Assembly (NCBI GenBank): GCA_022486625.1
Contig: JAKVKH010000013.1
Location: forward strand, 1-64,000
Reading direction: 5' to 3'
Length of the DNA stretch: 64,000 bases
Source: Butyrivibrio sp.
GTDB lineage: Bacteria; Bacillota; Clostridia; Lachnospirales; Lachnospiraceae
In this document: positions 32,900 to 42,107 of the stretch, in pieces
Layout of the letters: each line of letters opens with the position of its first letter
How positions within the stretch are numbered: the first letter of the stretch is position 1
Translations under genes and position numbers: made by a program
Notes under the pieces: generated by a model
What the model was told of the DNA's origin: nothing
Databases searched by the model: none
What the model saw: only the letters and a program-made list of their open reading frames with translations

Positions 32900-33787
32900 T
32901 TATTCAATATTCTGAATCTGCTCACGGACCTTTTCCACATCCGTCTTCAGATCAATTGCACGATTTGAAATCTCGAGATCAGAGGTCTTCGATAATGTGG
33001 TATTGGCTTCCCGGTTCATTTCCTGTGCCAGGAAATCCAGTTTACGTCCGATCCCGTTCTGATCATCTCCCGTTTCCAGTGCCTGCCTTACTGCACTGAT
33101 ATGACTGCGAAGTCTTACCAGTTCTTCATCCACACACACCTTATCCGCATAGATCGTAACTTCCATCAGAAGTCTGCCTTCATCAATCTGCGTATCTTCC
33201 AGCAGCTCTTTTACCTTATTGCGAAGATTCTGTCTGTATTCCTCAACGATAACCGGTGAACGCTCCGTAATGAAATCCACGTTTGCAAGCATTCCGTCCA
33301 GCTTCTGGATCAGATCTGTCTTCAGAAACTCGCCTTCACGAAGACGCGCCTTTGCAAACTGCTCACCCGCCATGCGGATTGCCTTCTGCAGAGGTTCCCA
33401 CAGAGAAGCCTCATCAATTTCCTCATCTTCCGTTGTCAGTACCTCGGGGAATCTGGAAAGTGCAGAAAGCCTGATGTCATTTTCCAGATGAAAATCATCC
33501 GACATCTGCTTCAGACACTCCATATATTCTTCCGCAATGCCCTTATTATACTGAACCCTTGAACCGGACTCCGTCAGATCTTCATAGGTAATGTAAACAT
33601 CCACCTTGCCGCGTTTCATATACTGCTTCAGTTCAGAACGGATATTTGCCTCAAGTGCATTGAACACTTTGGGCATCTTGATGTTCAGATCCAGATAGCG
33701 GTTATTCACAGACTTCAGTTCTACCGTATATCTGCGCTGTCCTTCTGTCACTTCGCTTCTGCCGAAGCCCGTCATGCTGCTGACCAT
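32900..33787 (-). CDS. YicC family endoribonuclease
   Basis: About 295 residues: N-terminal MVSSMTGFGRSEVTEGQRRY and VELKSVNNRYLDLNIKMPKV, C-terminal IGRKLDFLAQEMNREANTTL (DUF1732). YicC proteins are RNA-binding endoribonucleases. ATG 33787 has GGAGG 8 bases upstream; the longer frame adds only MYTFMKVEDLR. It is the first gene of the remA-gmk-rpoZ-rimO-pgsA-cinA operon and divergent from rqcH. Confidence 0.93.
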   Translation of the reverse strand: MVSSMTGFGRSEVTEGQRRYTVELKSVNNRYLDLNIKMPKVFNALEANIRSELKQYMKRGKVDVYITYEDLTESGSRVQYNKGIAEEYMECLKQMSDDFHLENDIRLSALSRFPEVLTTEDEEIDEASLWEPLQKAIRMAGEQFAKARLREGEFLKTDLIQKLDGMLANVDFITERSPVIVEEYRQNLRNKVKELLEDTQIDEGRLLMEVTIYADKVCVDEELVRLRSHISAVRQALETGDDQNGIGRKLDFLAQEMNREANTTLSKTSDLEISNRAIDLKTDVEKVREQIQNIE

Positions 33788-33887
33788 GCGCAAGTCCTCC
33801 ACTTTCATAAAAGTGTACATACATTGTTTATTATATGACAGGGGCCGCTGTGAGTCAACAAAAAGTAAACTGTCTCCCGATCTTCGC

Positions 33888-33917
33888 TTTACAAGCAGCG
33901 CGGCAGATATGTATAAT
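33888..33917 (+). promoter_or_regulatory. Promoter of rqcH
   Basis: TTTACA (33888-33893) and a perfect TATAAT (33912-33917) are 18 bp apart, about 35 bp before the rqcH start. Confidence 0.65.
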
Positions 33918-33951
33918 AATAAGAATTGAATCTACAGAATTGAGGAATATT

Positions 33952-35712
33952 ATGGCTTTTGATGGGATTACCGTTGCAAATATTGTAAAAGAACTCTCCG
34001 ATCTGCTTACAGATGGCAGAGTCTATAAAATCGCGCAGACTGAAAGTGATGAACTGCTGCTCACAATCAAGGTTCCTGCAGAAAAAGGCGGTCAGCACCG
34101 CCTGTATCTGTCGGCAGATGCTTCTCTTCCGCTGGTATACATGTCGGATGAAAACAAAAACAGCCCGATGACTGCCCCCGGCTTCTGCATGCTGCTGCGC
34201 AAACACATCCAGAACGGCAGAATCCGTTCCATTACCCAGCCCGGTCTTGAACGGATCATCCGCATCAGCATCGAGCACCTTGATGAAATGGGTGATTTGA
34301 AAGCCAAAACCCTTCTGATCGAGCTGATGGGCAAATACAGCAATATCATTTTTACAGATGAAAATGATGTTATCATCGATTCCATTAAACGGATCCCGGC
34401 ATCTGTCAGCTCCGTACGTGAGGTACTGCCGGGACGTCCCTATTTCATCCCCGAAACGCAGAACAAGCTGGATCCGCTTCACACCGATGCGCTCTCCTTT
34501 TCAGATGCCCTGCGCTCAAAGTCTGCTCCCGTATACAAGGCAATCTACGGCAGCTACACAGGTCTTTCCAGCATGATCTCTCAGGAAATCTGCTACCGTG
34601 CCGGCGTTGACAGTGATCTTCCGACCTCTGTCCTTGAAAATGCGCAGATTGCCTCTCTTTATGCTGCATTTGATTCCTGCCTGCAGCTCGTTAAGGACGG
34701 CACATTTACGCCCTGTGTGGTATATGAGAACGGAAGTCCGAAGGAATATGCGGCAATTCCGCTTGCCATCTACGCCCATGAAGAAGGCTGCAGCATAAGG
34801 GAATATCCTGATATGTCTTCTCTTCTGGAACAGTACTATGCCGAAAAAAATACGATGACCAGAATCCGTCAAAAATCCGTTGATCTTCGAAAAATCGTTT
34901 CTACTGCACTTGAACGTACCGTCCGTAAATATGATCTGCAGCTGAACCAGATGAAGGACACGGAAAAGAAGGACCGTTACCGGATCTATGGTGAACTGCT
35001 GACCGTTTACGGCTACAATACCCCTGCACAGGCGAAGTCAATCACGGTCAACGATTACAACAGCGGAAATGACGTTACCATCCCGCTGGATCCATCGCTT
35101 ACACCTTCCCAGAATGCAAAAAAATACTTCGACCGTTATTCCAAGCTCAAGAGAACCTATGAAACGCTTTCTGAGCTTACTGTCGAAGTAAAAAAAGAAA
35201 TAGACCACCTGGAATCCATCAGCACGGCACTTGATATCGCACAGCAGGAAGAAGATCTTGTACAGATCAAGGAAGAGCTGATTGCTTCAGGCTATATTCA
35301 CCGCAAGGGCGGTAAAGCCGGGAAAAAAGTCAAAGTCACCAGCAAACCGTTCCATTATCTTTCCAGTGATGGTTTTGACATCTATGTCGGAAAAAACAAC
35401 TATCAGAATGACGAACTGACCTTTAAAACTGCAAACGGAGGCGACTGGTGGTTTCATGCCAAGGGCATGCCGGGCTCCCACGTCGTTCTGATCACAGACG
35501 GAAAAGCCATTCCCGATCGTGCCTTTGAAGAAGCTGCTTCCCTTGCAGCCTTTTATTCCAAGGCCAAAAATCAGGATAAAGTGGAAATTGACTATCTGCA
35601 GCGTAAGAACGTTAAAAAGCCCAATGGCAGTAAGCCTGGATTTGTCGTATATTATACCAACTATTCCATGGTCATCAGCCCGGATATTTCTACTCTGCAG
35701 CAGCTTTCCTGA
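33952..35712 (+). CDS. rqcH: Rqc2/RqcH-type NFACT ribosome rescue factor
   Basis: About 586 residues. Order: NFACT-N (MAFDGITVANIVKELSDLL, then KAKTLLIELMGKYSNIIFTD), helix-hairpin-helix and coiled coils (about 270-430), and NFACT-R/DUF814 (GFDIYVGKNNYQNDELTFKT, then DWWFHAKGMPGSHVVLIT). RqcH recruits Ala-tRNA to stalled 50S subunits to add C-terminal alanine tails; older annotations call it fibronectin-binding. ATG 33952 follows TGAGGAA; the longer frame to 33835 would cover the promoter. Confidence 0.93.
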   Translation: MAFDGITVANIVKELSDLLTDGRVYKIAQTESDELLLTIKVPAEKGGQHRLYLSADASLPLVYMSDENKNSPMTAPGFCMLLRKHIQNGRIRSITQPGLERIIRISIEHLDEMGDLKAKTLLIELMGKYSNIIFTDENDVIIDSIKRIPASVSSVREVLPGRPYFIPETQNKLDPLHTDALSFSDALRSKSAPVYKAIYGSYTGLSSMISQEICYRAGVDSDLPTSVLENAQIASLYAAFDSCLQLVKDGTFTPCVVYENGSPKEYAAIPLAIYAHEEGCSIREYPDMSSLLEQYYAEKNTMTRIRQKSVDLRKIVSTALERTVRKYDLQLNQMKDTEKKDRYRIYGELLTVYGYNTPAQAKSITVNDYNSGNDVTIPLDPSLTPSQNAKKYFDRYSKLKRTYETLSELTVEVKKEIDHLESISTALDIAQQEEDLVQIKEELIASGYIHRKGGKAGKKVKVTSKPFHYLSSDGFDIYVGKNNYQNDELTFKTANGGDWWFHAKGMPGSHVVLITDGKAIPDRAFEEAASLAAFYSKAKNQDKVEIDYLQRKNVKKPNGSKPGFVVYYTNYSMVISPDISTLQQLS

Positions 35713-35726
35713 CGGATTCACATTCT

Positions 35727-37370
35727 TTACAGCAAATGTATCCTTTTTACCAGTGTGACAATTTTACTTCCTTTAGGAAAACCTCTGAGTTCTTCTTCTG
35801 TCACACCCTTCGTTCTGATCAATACTGCCGCATATACAAATGCCGCAATGCAAAGTGCAACCGCTGCCGCCAGGAAATTGGCAAAATAGCCATCCCCCAT
35901 TGCCATCATGAATACAAAATGTGCACCCTGGTAGGCAACCCATGCGGCAATTCCCATTACCGCTGATGCCAGAAGCGGCATCAGATAGGTCTTACGCACA
36001 TCCTGATTTACTTCCAGATTACGGTTCACCGACATTTGATTAAACATGCACATCAGAAGAGAATACACAATCGTTGCCACAACCAGGCCGAAACTGCCGA
36101 TATCCGTGGTAAACAGAAGCACGCACAAAAGCGCCGCCTGAATGCACAGCGAAAGCGCCGCATTCACAACCGGTGCATTGACCCTTCCAATTCCCTGCAG
36201 CACTGCATTGGTCACTGTGGAAAGAGAATAGAAAATCACGGTAATTCCCATTCCTGCCAGCAGAAACGCAGCCTGATCGAGTGATGCTCTCTGCGGAAAC
36301 AGCATCATCATTACCGGTTTTGCAAGTGCAATGAGACCGACTGCCGAAGGAATTGCAATCATCATGGTCATCCGGACTACCTTGTTGACCAGCTGCGCGG
36401 TTTCCTTTTTCTGCCCCTGTGCATAACTTGATGCAATGCTGGGCATCATCGCTGCTGACATTGCCGTAGCAAGTGCAATCGGAATATTGGAAATGACAAC
36501 TGCTTTTCTGGAGAAAATGCCATAGGATGTCAATACATCCTTTTCCAGAAATCCCTTACCATAAATCAGGATCTTGGTATAAATGGTCTGATCCAGCATC
36601 GTCGTGAAATTGTAGATAAAGGTACTCATGATAAACGGTGTGACAATCAGAATAATGGTTTTGAAAATTGTCCGATAGCTGTCCTCCGGATGTGTATCTC
36701 TTTCCGCACGTTTAAGAACAGTTTTGCGATTAATATGATACATAAACCACATAAACAGAAGGGCAGTCACAACACCTGAACCCGTCCCGATAGCACTTCC
36801 AATGGCACCATAGATTGCTTTCGTTGTCTGACTCTGACCGTTCACACTTTGCATCAGCAGATATGCCCCGCTGAGACTGACAACTGCATTGCACAGCTGC
36901 TCCAGAATTTGTGAGATGGAAGTCTGTACCATAGTTTTATGCGCCTGGAAGTAACCTCTGAGCACGCCTAACAAACCAAAGAAAAAGATCGTTGGTGCAA
37001 ATACCTTCAGCACCGGCACTGAATTGCCTTCTACCAGAAGTCCTGCGCCAAAGAACAGAAAAAGGCTCGCTGCACCGCCCACAATGATCACATAGATCAG
37101 AGCGCAGTGAAAAATTCTCTGTGCATTACGATACTCTCCTACCCCCAGTTTCTGTGCGATTACCTTGGATATGGCAGAAGGTATACTGTAAGAAGAGATC
37201 AGCAGAATGATGGTGTAACAGTTATAAGCCTGGCTGTAATAACCGTTTCCCTCATCTCCGATGATCCCTGTCAGCGGACTTCCATATAAAAGTCCGATAA
37301 TTCTGCATATTATACCGGCCACGGCAAGAATGCCCGCCTGCATGAATACTCCATTTCTACGATTCTTCAT
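35727..37370 (-). CDS. MurJ/SpoVB-like MOP-superfamily lipid flippase
   Basis: A 547-residue polytopic protein with about 14 helices and the polysaccharide_synt signature (FMQAGILAVAGIICRIIGLL, then YGSPLTGIIGDEGNGYYSQA). The size and GNGYYSQAYNCY pattern fit the YtgP/SpoVB group that flips lipid II or related undecaprenyl-linked units. Convergent with rqcH; only 14 bp separate the stops. Whether it is the main MurJ or a sporulation paralogue cannot be told here. Confidence 0.88.
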   Translation of the reverse strand: MKNRRNGVFMQAGILAVAGIICRIIGLLYGSPLTGIIGDEGNGYYSQAYNCYTIILLISSYSIPSAISKVIAQKLGVGEYRNAQRIFHCALIYVIIVGGAASLFLFFGAGLLVEGNSVPVLKVFAPTIFFFGLLGVLRGYFQAHKTMVQTSISQILEQLCNAVVSLSGAYLLMQSVNGQSQTTKAIYGAIGSAIGTGSGVVTALLFMWFMYHINRKTVLKRAERDTHPEDSYRTIFKTIILIVTPFIMSTFIYNFTTMLDQTIYTKILIYGKGFLEKDVLTSYGIFSRKAVVISNIPIALATAMSAAMMPSIASSYAQGQKKETAQLVNKVVRMTMMIAIPSAVGLIALAKPVMMMLFPQRASLDQAAFLLAGMGITVIFYSLSTVTNAVLQGIGRVNAPVVNAALSLCIQAALLCVLLFTTDIGSFGLVVATIVYSLLMCMFNQMSVNRNLEVNQDVRKTYLMPLLASAVMGIAAWVAYQGAHFVFMMAMGDGYFANFLAAAVALCIAAFVYAAVLIRTKGVTEEELRGFPKGSKIVTLVKRIHLL

Positions 37371-37416
37371 AACTTTGTTTCACCCATCAGTGCCCGCCCT
37401 GACAGGCGAACAAAAA

Positions 37417-37443
37417 CAATCGAGCAGTTTTACTGCTCGATTG
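37417..37443. terminator. Terminator between glgA and the flippase gene
   Basis: CAATCGAGCAGT and ACTGCTCGATTG flank a TTT(A) loop. T runs follow on both strands (TTTTTG on the minus side), so it can end glgA transcription. Confidence 0.85.
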
Positions 37444-37501
37444 CATTATTTTTTCATAAATACCTTACTACCAATTTTTCATTTGTGCAAGTCCCGTAAA
37501 A

Positions 37502-38947
37502 TCACGGTTTTAACCAGTCATACATCTCCTGATATTTTCCGGCAGATACTTTCCACGAAAAGTCGACTGCCATTGCACGGTCAATCATCTTGTTCCATTC
37601 TCTCTTCTTATCATAATACAACGCTTCTGCTTCCCTTATTGTATGCATCATTTCATGTGCATTATAGTTCAGGAAACCAAACCCTGTTCCCGTACTCTCA
37701 AACTTATTATAAGGCTCAACTGTATCCTTAAGTCCTCCGGTCTGACGTACAATCGGGATTGTCCCATAGCGGAGCGCCATCAGCTGACTCAGTCCACAGG
37801 GTTCAAAGAGCGAAGGCATCAGGAACGCATCAGAAGCCGCATAAATCTTATGTGACATCGGTTCTGAATAATATATGTTGGCAGATACCTTATCGCTGTA
37901 TTTCCACGCAAAGTGGCGGAACATGTTCTCATACTGCTCTGTTCCGGTTCCCAGAACGACGATCTGAATCGCATCCTGACACAACTCATCCAGAACACAG
38001 GAGATCAGATCAAGGCCTTTCTGGTCTGTCAGTCTTGAAACAATGCCAACCATAAAGCTCTTTTCATCCTGCGCAAGTCCCAGCTCTTTCTGCAACGCCA
38101 GTTTGTTCTTTGATTTTTCTTTTCTGAAGCTGATGGCATCATACGGATATTCAATAAACTTATCTGTTGTCGGATTGAAATCAGTATAATCGATACCGTT
38201 GACAATTCCCCTCAGGTCTGTTGCTCTTGCCTGAAGAAGTCCTTCCAGATTTTCTCCGTAGAACTTCGTCTTGATTTCCTCTGCATAGGTTTCACTGACC
38301 GTAGTAATGGCATCCGCATAAACGATACCACCCTTAAGCAGGTCTGCATCACCGTACATCTCCAGTTTATCCGGTACAAAGAAATAGTCCGGAAGTCCTG
38401 TAATATCCTGTACTTCTTTTTTGTCCCATCTGCCCTGGAACTTCAGATTATGTATGGTCATAATCGCCTTGATTCCGCGGTAGAACTCATTTCCCTGGAA
38501 CCGTTCCTTAAGATATACAGGGATCAGTCCGGTCTGCCAGTCATGGCAATGAATAATGTCCGGCCTGAAATCAATCACCGGCAGAATGGAAAGTGCTGCC
38601 TTGGAAAAGAATGCAAATTTTTCAATTTCAAAAAGAGTATCCTCCCCGTAGGGTTTAAATCCGTTAAAATAAAACTCATTGTCAATAAAATAATATTTTA
38701 CGCCATCTTCCTCAGCCGCAAATATTCCCACATATTCACGTTTCCAGTGAAAGTCCATGTAGAAATTCGTGACATATTCCATCTTGTCTTTCATTTCCTG
38801 AGACATACACCTGTACTTCGGCAGGACAACTCTGACGTCGAAATATCTGCGATCAATATATTTCGGCAATGACCCGACAACATCTGCCAGACCTCCTGTT
38901 TTAATGAATGGAACCCCCTCCGATGCAACAAACAGAATATTTTTCAT
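37502..38947 (-). CDS. glgA: Glycogen synthase (ADP-glucose)
   Basis: About 481 residues of GT5: N-terminal MKNILFVASEGVPFIKTGGL, ADVVGSLPKYI with the KTGGL ADP-glucose site, and C-terminal SLFEPCGLSQLMALRYGTIP, PIVRQTGGLKDTV. It elongates alpha-1,4-glucan. The other glg genes are not nearby. The first Met (38959) is also possible; the second is chosen by homology. Confidence 0.94.
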   Translation of the reverse strand: MKNILFVASEGVPFIKTGGLADVVGSLPKYIDRRYFDVRVVLPKYRCMSQEMKDKMEYVTNFYMDFHWKREYVGIFAAEEDGVKYYFIDNEFYFNGFKPYGEDTLFEIEKFAFFSKAALSILPVIDFRPDIIHCHDWQTGLIPVYLKERFQGNEFYRGIKAIMTIHNLKFQGRWDKKEVQDITGLPDYFFVPDKLEMYGDADLLKGGIVYADAITTVSETYAEEIKTKFYGENLEGLLQARATDLRGIVNGIDYTDFNPTTDKFIEYPYDAISFRKEKSKNKLALQKELGLAQDEKSFMVGIVSRLTDQKGLDLISCVLDELCQDAIQIVVLGTGTEQYENMFRHFAWKYSDKVSANIYYSEPMSHKIYAASDAFLMPSLFEPCGLSQLMALRYGTIPIVRQTGGLKDTVEPYNKFESTGTGFGFLNYNAHEMMHTIREAEALYYDKKREWNKMIDRAMAVDFSWKVSAGKYQEMYDWLKP

Positions 38948-39005
38948 AAAAAAGCCCATACCTTTCTTATTTATCTGTGCAGAAAAATCTCCCGGATCTT
39001 TCCAC

Positions 39006-40097
39006 TTATTCCGCGTCGTGATATTTTGCAGACTGCATCGCGATCAGTTCCTTATCTTCAAAGTAATTGATCTTCATGGCACTCTTTACTTCGCTTAACG
39101 TCTGTGCTGCTGCTGCTTCTGCTGTTTCACTGCCTTTTTTCAGAATCTCATAAATATACGGAATGTCCTTCTGATATTCCTGCCTGCGCTTTCTGATCGG
39201 TTCGAGTTCTGCCTGAATGACATTGTTAAGGAATTTCTTGACTTTCACATCACCCAGACCGCCTCTGCGATAATGATCCTTCAGCTCATCCAGGTTCTGA
39301 TAATCAGGTAAAAACTCAGCAAAATACGCATCCGTTGCAAAGGCATCCAGATAAACGAACACCGGATTGTCTTCTACCTTGCCTGGATCCTCCACACGCA
39401 GATGATTCGGATCGGTAAACATGCTCATGACCTTCTTCTTGATGGAATCCGGATCCTCTGACAGATAAATGCAGTTGCCAAGTGATTTACTCATCTTGGC
39501 TTTGCCATCAATTCCCGGAAGGCGCAGGCATGCCTGATTGTCCGGAAGCAGAATCTCCGGTTCTGTCAGCGTATCCCCATAAACAGAATTGAACTTACGC
39601 ACAATTTCCTTGCACTGCTCCAGCATCGGCTCCTGATCTTCTCCGACAGGTACCGTAGTCGCCTTAAATGCGGTAATGTCCGCTGCCTGACTGATCGGAT
39701 AAGTGAAGAAACCTACCGGAATACTGGTTTCAAAATTCCGCATCTGAATTTCGGATTTTACTGTCGGATTTCTCTGCAGTCTGGATACAGTAACCAGATC
39801 CATGTAATAGAATGTCAGTTCCGTAAGTTCCGGAATCTGCGACTGAATGAACAGATTTGATTTAGCAGGATCAAGACCACATGCAAGATAGTCCAGTGCC
39901 ACTTCAATAACATTCTGTCTTACCTTTTCCGGATTTTCTGCATTGTCTGTCAGTGCCTGCGCATCTGCAATCATAATGAAAATCTTATCAAAATTTCCTG
40001 AATTCTGTAACTCCACACGTCTCTTCAATGAACCGACATAATGACCGACATGCAGCTTGCCCGTCGGACGATCACCTGTCAAAATAATTTTAGCCAT
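39006..40097 (-). CDS. trpS: Tryptophanyl-tRNA synthetase
   Basis: A 363-residue class Ic synthetase. [18 protein letters not shown] holds the HIGH-type motif (HVGH), and KMSKSLGN is the KMSKS motif. It charges tRNA-Trp. The leader contains a long inverted repeat (40166-40199) but no T-box consensus. Confidence 0.95.
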   Translation of the reverse strand: MAKIILTGDRPTGKLHVGHYVGSLKRRVELQNSGNFDKIFIMIADAQALTDNAENPEKVRQNVIEVALDYLACGLDPAKSNLFIQSQIPELTELTFYYMDLVTVSRLQRNPTVKSEIQMRNFETSIPVGFFTYPISQAADITAFKATTVPVGEDQEPMLEQCKEIVRKFNSVYGDTLTEPEILLPDNQACLRLPGIDGKAKMSKSLGNCIYLSEDPDSIKKKVMSMFTDPNHLRVEDPGKVEDNPVFVYLDAFATDAYFAEFLPDYQNLDELKDHYRRGGLGDVKVKKFLNNVIQAELEPIRKRRQEYQKDIPYIYEILKKGSETAEAAAAQTLSEVKSAMKINYFEDKELIAMQSAKYHDAE

Positions 40098-40165
40098 TCC
40101 CCTTATACACTCCTTAAATCATTTTCTTACTTTTCTCATAGCACCGAGGCCTCTTTGCATCCTCG

Positions 40166-40199
40166 ATCAGATACAATCAACGCTTCGGTTGTATCTGAT
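40166..40199 (-). promoter_or_regulatory. Inverted repeat in the trpS leader
   Basis: ATCAGATACAA pairs perfectly with TTGTATCTGAT across a 12-nt loop, 70-100 bp upstream of trpS. A second small stem (CGAGG/CCTCG, 40145-40165) follows in the direction of transcription. An operator or attenuator-like leader is possible. Confidence 0.4.
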
Positions 40200-40261
40200 T
40201 ATACCATATTCTTTGTGCATAAGGAATGTTTTCATGGAGCAATCCTTTGCCTGTCCCGTTA

Positions 40262-40299
40262 AAAAGGGGATGAAAGCCTGTTCAGCTTCCATCCCCTTT
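40262..40299 (-). terminator. Terminator of the radical SAM gene
   Basis: On the minus strand AAAGGGGATGGAAGC pairs with GCTTTCATCCCCTTTTT (one mismatch), 20 bp after the stop codon at 40321. Confidence 0.8.
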
Positions 40300-40320
40300 C
40301 TGTTTTTTCTGTAATCTCCG

Positions 40321-41679
40321 TTATTTATTCCAGAGTTCATCTGCCTTGACGCTCCAGTTCTTTGCATACTGGTCGCACTTACCGCAGAGATGATCCACAT
40401 CCTCGACAGATTCCATATCTGTTGACTTTGCGCCTGTCTTCTTTACAATTTCACGCAGCTTCTCCGGGTTTTCCAGCATCGGACACGGCTGCAGATGGTT
40501 TTCATTGAACGGCTGTCCTTCCTGATACGCCTTGAACAAAGGCTGCTGCAGGCATTCGAGAAGTGACTTGTCATGAATGTTGGCCTGTGAATAATGAATA
40601 AATACACAGGGTTCAACATCACCGTTCGGATTGATATGGCAATAGTATTTGCCTCCCGCGATACATCCGTGAATGAATTCACCATCATTCTGGAAATCTA
40701 CTGCAAAGACCGGCTTGCCGCCCTTGAACGCACGGATTTCACGTACACGATGATACATATACTCTCTCTGCTCAGGCGTCAGGAGCAGATCCAGTGATGC
40801 TGCATTTCCAACCGGCATATAGTGGAAATACCATACGTATTTCACGCCATGCTCAATTACCATATCCAGAAACTCATCGCTGGTAACCGTCTTATAATTG
40901 GCGCTTGTATAACAAATCGACAAACCAAATGCAATCTTATGTGCCTTCAGAAGATCCATTGCATTCAGTACCTTCTGGTAATCACCTGCACCACGTCTTG
41001 CATCGTTACTCTGCTCAAAGCCTTCCAGCGAAATGTTCACCATGAAATTGCCGACATCCAGACAATTCTGGCAGAATTCCTCATCAATCAGTGTTCCGTT
41101 TGTAAATGCTTCAAAAAAGCTGTGATTGTGCTTTTTGCAAAGTTTGAAAATATCGGCCTTACGTACTGTCGGCTCACCACCGGTCATCAGATAAACATGA
41201 ATTCCCAGTTCCTCACCCTGCGTTACAATGCGGTCCATGTCCTCATAGGACAGGCTCATCTGATGTCCGTACTCTGCTGCCCAGCAGCCTGTGCAATGCA
41301 GGTTGCATGCACTCGTAGGATCAAACAAAAGTACCCACGGAATACTGCATCCATATTTCTTCGCATTTTCCTTCGTAGTCTTATATCCTCTGAAACCAGC
41401 CTCATAGGCAAGGTTCAATGCTGCCATTTTCAGCATCTTATGGTCTACCGAATCAAAAAGATCATTCGTAAACTTATTCCATTTGCTGTCCGGATCCTTA
41501 TATACATTTCTCAGTGCTTCATATGCTGCCGGACTCCATGTATCCCCCAGAATCTTTTCCATCAGATCAATGAACTGCAGCATCGCCTTTTCACGATCCT
41601 TGTCCACGTGCTTCAGAGCTGCATCAATTGCAACTTCAAACGCTTTACGTTCTGCCTTATGTGCAATACTTTCTGCCAT
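40321..41679 (-). CDS. Radical SAM protein with C-terminal cysteine-rich region
   Basis: About 452 residues. An N-terminal helical domain of about 110 residues precedes the radical SAM core with DPTSACNLHCTGCWAAEYGH (CxxxCxxC) and GGEPTVR. The C-terminal part has further Cys (HGCIAGGKYYCHINPNGDVE, PCVFIHYS, and LCGKCDQYA), as in SPASM-type enzymes with extra Fe-S clusters. I do not recognise the exact substrate. ATG 41679 lies 9 bases after a perfect AGGAGG. Monocistronic, with its own terminator. Confidence 0.85.
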   Translation of the reverse strand: MAESIAHKAERKAFEVAIDAALKHVDKDREKAMLQFIDLMEKILGDTWSPAAYEALRNVYKDPDSKWNKFTNDLFDSVDHKMLKMAALNLAYEAGFRGYKTTKENAKKYGCSIPWVLLFDPTSACNLHCTGCWAAEYGHQMSLSYEDMDRIVTQGEELGIHVYLMTGGEPTVRKADIFKLCKKHNHSFFEAFTNGTLIDEEFCQNCLDVGNFMVNISLEGFEQSNDARRGAGDYQKVLNAMDLLKAHKIAFGLSICYTSANYKTVTSDEFLDMVIEHGVKYVWYFHYMPVGNAASLDLLLTPEQREYMYHRVREIRAFKGGKPVFAVDFQNDGEFIHGCIAGGKYYCHINPNGDVEPCVFIHYSQANIHDKSLLECLQQPLFKAYQEGQPFNENHLQPCPMLENPEKLREIVKKTGAKSTDMESVEDVDHLCGKCDQYAKNWSVKADELWNK

Positions 41680-42060
41680 TTCTGTCGTCCTCCTGATCAT
41701 TAACAGATTATAAGTTCTGTTTCGCTGTAATGTCATATTTCAGTTTAGTCCTGTTGAAAAAGTGTATCAATGGACAGATTTGAAGATCTGTTCCCTCCTG
41801 TTTTTATCAAAGACTATCGTAAAATAGTTCAGTTTTATGTACACATTATCGTTATCTGTTATCTATTATTTCGATTTATTTTATTTTTAGTTTATAATTT
41901 GTCCATATTCTGTACATAATCTTTTTTTATCATTATCTTATCAGAAACGGAAACGCTTCTGACTCCCCCAACAAAACTTTTTTCATACCGGACCGTCCGG
42001 TTCCCCTCCGGGCGGTCCCTCCTCCCAAAAAGCCTTTACAGGCTTTATTTTTTTGCCTGA
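41680..42060. other. AT-rich intergenic region upstream of the radical SAM gene, with hairpins
   Basis: No gene is seen. Most of 41740-41960 is AT-rich and probably carries the radical SAM promoter. At 41991-42018 GGACCGTCCGG and CCGGGCGGTCC form an imperfect GC-rich hairpin, and at 42028-42047 AAAGCCT/AGGCTTT is followed by ATTTTTTTG, a terminator-like element on the plus strand. Confidence 0.55.
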
Positions 42061-42096
42061 AAAAAGCGCTGTCCCCTCATAAAGAGACAGCGCTTT
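42061..42096 (-). terminator. Terminator of rho
   Basis: AGCGCTGTC (42066-42074) pairs with GACAGCGCT (42087-42095). On the minus strand a T run follows, 12 bp after the rho stop codon. Confidence 0.85.
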
Positions 42097-42107
42097 CGTT
42101 ATTCCAT

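Noticed and set aside
40098-40320. T-box riboswitch before trpS
   Set aside because: No T-box consensus (AGGGTGGNACCGCG-like) is present on the minus strand; only simple stems are seen.
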